Source: Candidatus Eiseniibacteriota bacterium | Lineage (GTDB): Bacteria; Eisenbacteria; RBG-16-71-46 | Direction of reading: 5' to 3' | NCBI GenBank assembly: GCA_005893365.1 | Contig: VBPB01000196.1 | Location: 1 to 11,675, forward strand | DNA: 11,675 nucleotides | Part shown: in pieces, positions 7,221-11,675 of the stretch | Position numbering within the stretch: the first letter of the stretch is position 1 | Layout: every line of letters starts with the position of its first letter | Made by a program: the position numbers and the translations under genes | Notes under the pieces: generated by a model | Databases searched by the model: none | What the model saw: the letters and a program-made list of their open reading frames with translations, nothing else | What the model was told of the DNA's origin: nothing

Positions 7221-8261
7221 ATGTCCCATCCTGCTTTCCCGGGTGCCGTGAGCCAGCAGGACCCCGAGCTGACCTCGAGGCAGCGCGAGGTGTTCGTGGC
7301 CCTGGTGACCCTGCACGGCGCCAGCGCCCGCCCGGTCGGGTCCGAGGCCCTGGCGCAGCACGCCCGCATCCCGCTCTCGCCGGCGAGCATCCGCAGCTCC
7401 CTGGCGGAGCTGGAGGAGCTGGGCCTGCTGGCGCGGACGCACCCCTCGGCCGGGCGCGTCCCGAGCGGGAGCGGCTACGACTTCCTGGTGCGCCACCTGC
7501 TGACGCCGGCGGCCCTGCCGCCCGAGCTGCTGAGCCAGGTGGACGAGACCCTGCGGCGCTCGGCCGACGACGTGCAGCACCTGCTGGGCGAGGCGTCGCG
7601 CCTGCTCTCCGAGCTCACCCATCAGCTCGGGCTGGCGCTCACCGCCCCGGTCGAGCACGAGCACCTCGCCTCGCTCGAGCTGGAGCCGCTCGACGCGCAG
7701 CGGGCATTGATGATCCTCGGGCTCGCGGGCGGGACCGTGCGCACGCTCATGCTCGAGCTGGACAGCCCGCTCGAGCGCGGCGAGCTGGAGGAGGTGGCGG
7801 CCGTCCTGCGCGAGCGGCTGATCGGCCGGGACCTGACCGAGGTGCGCGAGCGGCTGGCCGCCGACCCGGAGCTGGTGCGGCGCAGCGCCGTGCGCCTGGT
7901 GGCGCACTCGGCCGCCGCCCGGTGGGCGCCGCTCCAGCCATCGGCACGCTTCAGCGCCGGGGCCGGGCACATCGCCGAGCAGCCCGAGTTCGCCGGCCGG
8001 CCCGAGTTGGGCCCGCTGCTGCGGGTGGTCGAGAACGGGCCGCCGCTGGATCGATTGATGATCGACGGCATCGAAGGCCATCCCGCGGTGCGCGTCGGGC
8101 TCGACGAGGACGCGGCGCTGAGCAGCTGCAGCCTGGTCAGCTTCCCGCTGCCGGGCGAGCGGCGGGGGGCGGTGGGCGTGCTGGGTCCGTTGCGCATGGA
8201 CTACGCCCGGGTGTTCTCGATCGTCGACGCCGTCGGCCGCCGCGTCGCCGAGCTGATCTAG
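7221..8261 (+). CDS. hrcA: Heat-inducible transcription repressor HrcA
   Basis: A 346-residue repressor that normally binds CIRCE operators upstream of groE and dnaK-type operons, with activity tuned by GroEL. The N-terminal winged helix-turn-helix spans about residues 18-90 and includes RPVGSEALAQ, LSPASIRSSLAELEELG and THPSAGRVPSGSGYDF. These correspond to the family's PVGSK, SpATIRN and PHTSAGRvPT motifs. A helical dimerisation and GAF-like domain follows, ending FPLPGERRGAVGVLGPLRMDYARVFSIVD, the conserved C-terminal signature. ATG 7221 is chosen because it gives the full domain and sits just after a promoter. It heads hrcA-grpE-dnaJ. The target operators are not visible in this window. 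Confidence 0.95.
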   Translation: MSHPAFPGAVSQQDPELTSRQREVFVALVTLHGASARPVGSEALAQHARIPLSPASIRSSLAELEELGLLARTHPSAGRVPSGSGYDFLVRHLLTPAALPPELLSQVDETLRRSADDVQHLLGEASRLLSELTHQLGLALTAPVEHEHLASLELEPLDAQRALMILGLAGGTVRTLMLELDSPLERGELEEVAAVLRERLIGRDLTEVRERLAADPELVRRSAVRLVAHSAAARWAPLQPSARFSAGAGHIAEQPEFAGRPELGPLLRVVENGPPLDRLMIDGIEGHPAVRVGLDEDAALSSCSLVSFPLPGERRGAVGVLGPLRMDYARVFSIVDAVGRRVAELI

Positions 8262-8281
8262 GCTCGGCCGACGCCCGAGCC
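8261..8281 (+). other. Hairpin after the hrcA stop
   Basis: GGCTCGG (8261-8267) pairs perfectly with CCGAGCC (8275-8281) around a 7-nt loop, beginning at the last base of the hrcA stop. No T-tract follows, so it is not a classical terminator. It could stabilise the hrcA 3' end or allow differential expression of grpE. In such GC-rich DNA it may also be chance. Confidence 0.35.
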
Positions 8282-8335
8282 CCAAGGCCGCGCCCGGCCC
8301 CAGGGCCCGCCCGGCCCGCACCAGGAGCCCCGACC

Positions 8336-8953
8336 ATGAAGGAATCCAGTCCCGTGACACGCCGGCGCGACGACCCCGATCCGTCCGACGCGGCCGGCGC
8401 ACCCGCGCCCGGCAGCGAGGATGCGGCCGCCGGCGCGACGAACGAGGGGGCGGCGGGAGGCGGCGTGGAGGAGACCAGCCCGAGCGCCCCGGAAGCACCC
8501 GCTGAGGAAGCGCCCGACTACAAGGACCGCTGGCTGCGCGCCGAGGCCGAGCTGCAGAACTTCCGCCGGCGGGCGAGCCGCGAATGGGACGAGGGCCGGC
8601 GCGCGGCCGAGGAGGACGTGCTGCTCGACATGGTGGCGGCCTTGGACGACCTGGAGCGCGCGCTGGAGGCGGCGCGCACCGCGGCCGCGGCGGGCGCGTG
8701 GATCGACGGCGTGGCGCTGGTGGCCCAGCGGCTGCGCGACGGGCTCGCCCGGCGGGGCGTGGCGGTCGAGGACCCGATCGGGCGTCCGTTCGACCCGGCG
8801 TTCCACGAGGCGCTGCTCGAGGTGGACGCTCCCGCCGAGACCGCACCGGGCCTCGTGGTCCAGGTGGTGCACAAGGGTTACCGCCGCGGGGACCGGGCGC
8901 TGCGGGCGGCGCGCGTGGTGGTGTCGCGGGCGCCGGCCGGGGAGAGTCGCTAG
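8336..8953 (+). CDS. grpE: Nucleotide exchange factor GrpE
   Basis: A 205-residue co-chaperone that releases ADP from DnaK. The first 60 residues or so are Ala/Pro/Glu-rich and probably disordered. A long coiled-coil helix follows from about YKDRWLRAEAELQNFRRR, the family dimer helix. The beta-wing domain has GRPFDPAFHEALLEV, VVQVVHKGYRRGDRALR and a final hydrophobic strand. The usual LRPA near the end reads LRAA. An AGGAG ribosome site lies about 8 nt before ATG 8336. The stop codon TAG (8951-8953) lies within the left repeat of the inserted inverted-repeat element. DnaK, its partner, is not in this window. Confidence 0.95.
   Translation: MKESSPVTRRRDDPDPSDAAGAPAPGSEDAAAGATNEGAAGGGVEETSPSAPEAPAEEAPDYKDRWLRAEAELQNFRRRASREWDEGRRAAEEDVLLDMVAALDDLERALEAARTAAAAGAWIDGVALVAQRLRDGLARRGVAVEDPIGRPFDPAFHEALLEVDAPAETAPGLVVQVVHKGYRRGDRALRAARVVVSRAPAGESR
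8939..8944 (+). promoter_or_regulatory. Probable ancestral dnaJ ribosome-binding site, now displaced
   Basis: GGGGAG at the very end of grpE. If the element between the two CTAG copies is removed, this site stands 9 nt before the dnaJ ATG. At present it is 173 nt away from it. Confidence 0.5.
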
Positions 8954-8976
8954 TGTCCCGTCCCAGGAGTCGCTTG
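8950..8976 (+). repeat. Left terminal inverted repeat of the MITE-like element
   Basis: CTAG followed by TGTCCCGTCCCAGGAGT and CGCTTG. The only mismatch with the right copy is C versus A after AGGAGT. It contains the grpE stop codon. Confidence 0.85.
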
Positions 8977-9090
8977 ACCACCAAGGCTGCCGACGCGCCC
9001 GGCCGACAAGGCGCGACGACGAAGTCGTATCAAGGGGATACATCGAGGAGGAGCAACGCAGTCGGCCGGGATGCAGCGGCGGCCGACTGG

Positions 9091-9117
9091 CAAGCTACTC
9101 CTGGGACGGGACACTAG
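9091..9117 (-). repeat. Right terminal inverted repeat of the MITE-like element
   Basis: Inverted copy of 8950-8976. Its last base abuts the dnaJ ATG (9118), so the 27-nt upstream region of dnaJ is entirely repeat sequence, and no good Shine-Dalgarno motif lies within it. Confidence 0.85.
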
Positions 9118-10251
9118 ATGGCGCGGCGCGACCTCTACGAGGTCCTGGGCGTCGCCAAGGGCGCCAGCGACGACGAGATCAAGAAGGCGTATCGAAAGAT
9201 CGCCTTCGAGAGCCACCCGGACCGCAATCCCGGCGACAAGGCGGCCGAGCAGCGCTTCAAGGAGGCCACCGAGGCTTACGAGGTGCTGCGCGACGAGCAG
9301 AAGCGCGCGCGCTACGACCGCTTCGGCCACGCCGCCACCGAGGGGGCGCCGGCGCCGGGCGACTTCAGCGGCTTCGACCTCGCCGACGCGCTGCGCGCCT
9401 TCATGCGCGACTTCGGCGGTGAGGGCGGCTTCGAGGACCTGTTCGGCGCCCGCGGCGGGGCGGCCGGGCCGCGCCGCGGCGACGACCTGCAGGTGCGCCT
9501 CAAGCTCGGCTTGGAGGAGATCGCCTCGGGGGTCGAGAAGAAGATCCGCGTCAAGCACCTGCACGTGTGCGCGACGTGTGGCGGGCGCGGCGGCAAGGGC
9601 GAGGCGATCTGCCGGCAGTGCGACGGGCGTGGCCAGGTGCGCCATGTCCAGCAGTCGTTCTTCGGCCAGTTCGTCAACATCGCCACCTGCCCGCGCTGCC
9701 ACGGGGAGGGCCGCACGCTGCGCGAGCCGTGCCGCGACTGTGAGGGGGAGGGGCGGGTCTCCCAGAGCGAGACCATCTCGGTGAAGGTGCCGGCCGGGGT
9801 CTCGACCGGGAACTTCATCCCGCTGCGCGGCATGGGGGACGCGGGGCCGCACGGGGGTCCGGCCGGCGACCTGATCGTGCTGATCGAGGAGAAGCCGCAT
9901 CCGGTGTTCGACCGCGCGGGCGATGACCTGCGCGTGGACGTCCCGATCAGCTTCGCGACCGCCGCCCTGGGCGGCCGCATCGAGGTGCCCACCCTCGACG
10001 GGGCCGCGGCGGCGGTGGAGGTGGCCGCCGGGACCCAGACCGGCAAGATCGCCCGCGTGCGCGGCAAGGGGCTGCCCGGCCTGCGCGGCGGGCACGGCGA
10101 TCTGCTCGCCCGGCTCATCGTCTGGGTGCCGTCCAAGCTGAGCGGGGCCGAGCGCAAGCAGCTCGAAGAGCTGGGACGCGGCGAAGGGCTCAAGCCGCCG
10201 CGGCCGGGCAAGTCGCTGTTCGAGCGCGTGAAGGACAGTCTTGCCGGCTGA
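9118..10251 (+). CDS. dnaJ: Chaperone protein DnaJ (Hsp40, type I)
   Basis: A 377-residue co-chaperone that delivers substrates to DnaK and stimulates its ATPase. The J domain is residues 1-70 with HPD at 33-35. A short Gly/Phe region (about 85-120) includes GEGGFEDLFGARGG. Four zinc motifs lie from about residue 151 to 212: CATCGGRG, CRQCDGRG, CPRCHGEG and CRDCEGEG. All eight cysteines are present. The spacer between motifs 1 and 2 is 6 residues (GKGEAI) against about 9 in the usual proteins. Two C-terminal substrate-binding beta domains follow. The ATG directly follows the inserted inverted-repeat element. The end overlaps rsmE by 11 nt. The grpE-dnaJ order without dnaK also occurs in Chlorobi and Bacteroidetes. 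Confidence 0.96.
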   Translation: MARRDLYEVLGVAKGASDDEIKKAYRKIAFESHPDRNPGDKAAEQRFKEATEAYEVLRDEQKRARYDRFGHAATEGAPAPGDFSGFDLADALRAFMRDFGGEGGFEDLFGARGGAAGPRRGDDLQVRLKLGLEEIASGVEKKIRVKHLHVCATCGGRGGKGEAICRQCDGRGQVRHVQQSFFGQFVNIATCPRCHGEGRTLREPCRDCEGEGRVSQSETISVKVPAGVSTGNFIPLRGMGDAGPHGGPAGDLIVLIEEKPHPVFDRAGDDLRVDVPISFATAALGGRIEVPTLDGAAAAVEVAAGTQTGKIARVRGKGLPGLRGGHGDLLARLIVWVPSKLSGAERKQLEELGRGEGLKPPRPGKSLFERVKDSLAG

Positions 10252-10993
10252 GGCGGCGCCGTCGTTCCTGGTGCTGCCCGACCTGCCGCCGCCCGGCGAG
10301 CGGATGGTGCTCCCCGAGGACGAGAGCCGCTACGTGTCGCGCGTCTGCCGCGTGCGACCGGGCGAGCGCGTGAGCGCCACGGATGGCCGCGGCGGGCTGG
10401 CGGTCCTGCGCGTGCTGGATCGCGGGCCCAAGACCTCGGTCGAGGTCGAGTCGTGCGAGCGCGCGCGCGCCACGCGCGCGGCGTGGGTCCTGGCCGGTGC
10501 CCCCGAGGGCGAACGCGGCGACTGGCTGGTCGAGAAGCTGGCGGAGCTGGGCGTCACCGTCTTCCAGCCGGTGGACTGCCAGCGCGGGGCGTGGGCGCGG
10601 GCGGCGCACCGCCACGAACGCTGGCAGCGGCTGGCGGTGGCGGCGCTGCGGCAGTCCCGGCGCCGGTTCCGGCTGGACGTCCGCACCCCGCTGCCGCTCG
10701 ACGCGGCCACGGCCGGCCTTCCGGACGATGCATCGGCCTGGCTGGCGGATGCCGACGGCCCTCCGGCCTCGGGCGTTCCGCCGCCACCCAAGGGTGTGGC
10801 GATCGGGCTGGTCGGCCCCGCGGCGGGGCTTTCGCCGGCCGAGCGTGATTCGGCCACCGCGCGAGGTTTTCATGCTATCGCGCTGTCGGATAGCCGCTTA
10901 CGATCGGAGACCGCGACGCTGGCCTGGGCCTGCTGGTGGTCCGCGGCCGTCCCGGCCGCATCAAACGATGCCGGAAGTCGCTTGGGGGCTTGA
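10241..10993 (+). CDS. rsmE: 16S rRNA (uracil1498-N3)-methyltransferase RsmE
   Basis: A 250-residue SPOUT-family enzyme that methylates N3 of U1498 in 16S rRNA using S-adenosylmethionine. TTG 10241 is chosen as start because AAGGA lies 5 nt upstream and it includes the N-terminal SFLVLP strand of the PUA-like domain; the first ATG (10304) would remove it. The PUA-like part covers about 1-75. The SPOUT part has WLVEKLAELGVTVFQP, ERWQRLAVAALRQSRR and the C-terminal knot. Two signatures are altered: the SAM loop, normally GPEGG, reads GPAAG (192-196), and the usual LG.RILRTETA reads LSDSRLRSETA. The position after dnaJ is the common one for this gene. Family assignment is secure; full activity is less so. 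Confidence 0.88.
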   Translation: MPAEAAPSFLVLPDLPPPGERMVLPEDESRYVSRVCRVRPGERVSATDGRGGLAVLRVLDRGPKTSVEVESCERARATRAAWVLAGAPEGERGDWLVEKLAELGVTVFQPVDCQRGAWARAAHRHERWQRLAVAALRQSRRRFRLDVRTPLPLDAATAGLPDDASAWLADADGPPASGVPPPPKGVAIGLVGPAAGLSPAERDSATARGFHAIALSDSRLRSETATLAWACWWSAAVPAASNDAGSRLGA

Positions 10994-11018
10994 CGCTGGA
11001 CGAGCCGGGCCATAGACT
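10990..11018 (+). promoter_or_regulatory. Probable promoter for rpsU
   Basis: TTGACG (10990-10995) and TAGACT (11013-11018) with a 17-bp spacer, overlapping the last codon of rsmE. The start site would be near 11025, giving a leader of about 97 nt before rpsU. Expression of rpsU separately from the chaperone genes would fit its different role. Confidence 0.5.
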
Positions 11019-11034
11019 GCGTTTGTTATTTTCG

Positions 11035-11058
11035 CCCGCCCACCGTCCCCGCGGCGGG
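11035..11058 (+). other. Hairpin in the rpsU leader
   Basis: CCCGCC (11035-11040) can pair with GGCGGG (11053-11058) around a 12-nt loop. It is preceded by a T-rich stretch (TTTGTTATTTT), unusual in this DNA, but has no T-tract after it, so it is not a standard terminator in this orientation. It may be a leader structure or chance. Confidence 0.3.
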
Positions 11059-11121
11059 TGTATCACGTCGTGTCCAGACACCTGCAAATCCTCGAACGAA
11101 CGGTAGAGAGGGGGCGATTCA

Positions 11122-11313
11122 TTGCCCGGCATCAGGGTGAAGGACGGCGAGTCCTTCGAGAGCGCCCTGCGCCGCTTCAAGAAGAAGTGTGAGAAGGCGG
11201 GGATCCTTTCCGATCTGCGCCGCCACCAACACTTCGAGAAGCCAAGCGAACGGCGCAAGCGCAAGTTGAACGCGGCCAAGCGGAAGAACCTGGCCCGTCG
11301 ACAGGAGAACTAG
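11122..11313 (+). CDS. rpsU: 30S ribosomal protein S21
   Basis: A 63-residue basic protein of the small subunit platform, needed for normal initiation. It starts PGIRVKDGESFESALRRFKK, followed by a Lys/Arg-rich helix (KPSERRKRKLNAAKRKN) that matches the S21 pattern throughout. The start is TTG 11122 with an AGAGGGGG ribosome site 7 nt upstream; no ATG or GTG offers a full-length alternative. The length is normal for the family (about 58-70). It has its own likely promoter and stands immediately before a cvpA-type gene. Confidence 0.93.
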   Translation: MPGIRVKDGESFESALRRFKKKCEKAGILSDLRRHQHFEKPSERRKRKLNAAKRKNLARRQEN

Positions 11314-11330
11314 CGGAACTGGGACAGGCA

Positions 11331-11675
11331 TTGGGGCTGACCTGGCTGGACTGGGCGCTGATCCTCCTGCTGCTCGCGTGCGCGATCGGCGGGATCGCGA
11401 CCGGCGCCACCGCGCAGGTCTTCGCGATCCTCGGCGCGCTCACCGGTCTGTGGGCCGCCGTCTTCGTCTCCGGCTGGGTGGCGGCTCACTGGCTTGGGGC
11501 GCGGCCGGTCGTGGTCTTCGTGGTCCTGCGCTGGCTGGTCGCCGCCCTCTCCGGTCTCGCGTTGGCGGCGTTGTTCCAATGGTGGGGTGACCGTCTCGGG
11601 CGGGCCGTGCGGGAAGGACCGCTCGGCTGGCTCGATCGCGCCGCGGGCGGCTTGGTCGGCGCGGCTGTGGGCACG
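11331..11675 (+). CDS. CvpA-family membrane protein, cut by the window edge
   Basis: The first 115 codons are visible from TTG 11331, which has a GGACAGG just ahead of it. The start is provisional, since CTG 11319 with AGGAG at 11303-11307 is an alternative. The protein begins GLTWLDWALILLLLACAIGG, the LDW-led first membrane helix of CvpA proteins. It has two or three more hydrophobic segments (about 29-50 and 59-85). It then reaches WLDRAAGGLVGAAVG, matching the family's conserved LDR..G...G motif. CvpA-family proteins are small inner-membrane proteins with loosely defined roles (named from colicin V production). It lies 17 nt after rpsU and is probably co-transcribed with it. Confidence 0.75.
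   Translation, partial: MGLTWLDWALILLLLACAIGGIATGATAQVFAILGALTGLWAAVFVSGWVAAHWLGARPVVVFVVLRWLVAALSGLALAALFQWWGDRLGRAVREGPLGWLDRAAGGLVGAAVGT

Larger units (their letters stand above)
8950..9117. mobile_element. MITE-like inverted-repeat element between grpE and dnaJ
   Basis: The two 27-nt ends, 8950-8976 and 9091-9117, are inverted copies matching at 26 of 27 positions. They are bounded by CTAG on both sides (8950-8953 and 9114-9117), read as a CTAG or TA target duplication. The element is therefore 160 bp plus duplication and has no transposase. The inside holds further symmetry: CCCGGCCGAC (8998-9007) with GTCGGCCGGG (9061-9070), plus two small overlapping hairpins at 9016-9028 and 9027-9041. 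CTAG or TA duplication and short inverted repeats are typical of IS5- or IS630-type elements, so a non-autonomous derivative of such an IS is likely. A chromosomal intergenic repeat of the REP/BIME kind is the alternative. In RNA the ends would form a very stable stem just before dnaJ. Confidence 0.75.

Noticed and set aside
7101..8984. A 627-codon minus-strand open frame opposite hrcA and grpE
   Set aside because: Its Pro/Arg/Ala-rich sequence is the shadow of hrcA and grpE, without motifs or a ribosome site.
9045..9053. GAGGAGGAG within the inverted-repeat element as the dnaJ ribosome site
   Set aside because: It is about 64 nt before the dnaJ ATG, too far, and the nearest ATG (9071) opens a different, non-coding frame.
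10943..10959. Perfect hairpin GCGGCCG/CGGCCGC as a terminator of the chaperone cluster
   Set aside because: It lies inside the rsmE coding region and no T-tract follows it.

Overview
The window is GC-rich bacterial chromosome, about 70% GC by eye. The core gene order is lepA-lepB-hemW-hrcA-grpE-dnaJ-rsmE-rpsU-cvpA, with a DUF5683-like protein ahead of lepA and no dnaK between grpE and dnaJ. That order, the DUF5683-like gene and the GC content suggest a high-GC member of the FCB neighbourhood (Eisenbacteria- or Gemmatimonadota-like). This is an inference from gene order, not a phylogeny. The sequence may come from a metagenome assembly, which matters for how the lesions below are read.

Left part (1-2630), rearranged accessory DNA. 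The window opens inside a phosphoketolase gene on the minus strand (43 residues visible, N-terminal part missing). It stops where an IS256-family (mutator-type) insertion sequence begins (about 132-1509). The IS transposase is frameshifted and appears to lack about 8 codons. On the other side of the IS is a small minus-strand gene for a signal-peptide protein, which ends abruptly at the IS edge. Next to it is a full-length tandem paralogue, then a possible 85-residue hypothetical gene. The IS therefore sits at a junction between two incomplete genes.

Middle (2634-7216). A selenocysteine tRNA gene (selC, anticodon UCA, long variable arm) is followed after 6 nt by a DUF5683-like envelope protein. 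That gene overlaps lepA (EF4), which is followed by lepB (signal peptidase I) and hemW (radical-SAM haem chaperone). The last two overlap by ATGA. The hemW gene carries a frameshift with apparent loss of about 10 codons just after LGRI.

Right part (7185-11675), heat-shock and translation cluster. A good sigma70-type promoter inside the end of hemW points to a leaderless hrcA mRNA. grpE follows. Between grpE and dnaJ lies a 160-168 bp element with 27-bp terminal inverted repeats (26/27 match) flanked by CTAG, which looks like a MITE. Removing it joins the grpE stop directly to the dnaJ ATG and restores a Shine-Dalgarno site at proper spacing, so the insertion seems to have separated dnaJ from its ribosome-binding site. 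After dnaJ come rsmE (TTG start, with an altered SAM-loop motif), a separate promoter for rpsU (TTG start), and the first 115 codons of a CvpA-family membrane protein cut by the window edge.

I found no CRISPR array, no defence or biosynthetic cluster and no rRNA. The most notable items are the grpE/dnaJ inverted-repeat element, the IS-associated double gene truncation, selC, and the hemW lesion.
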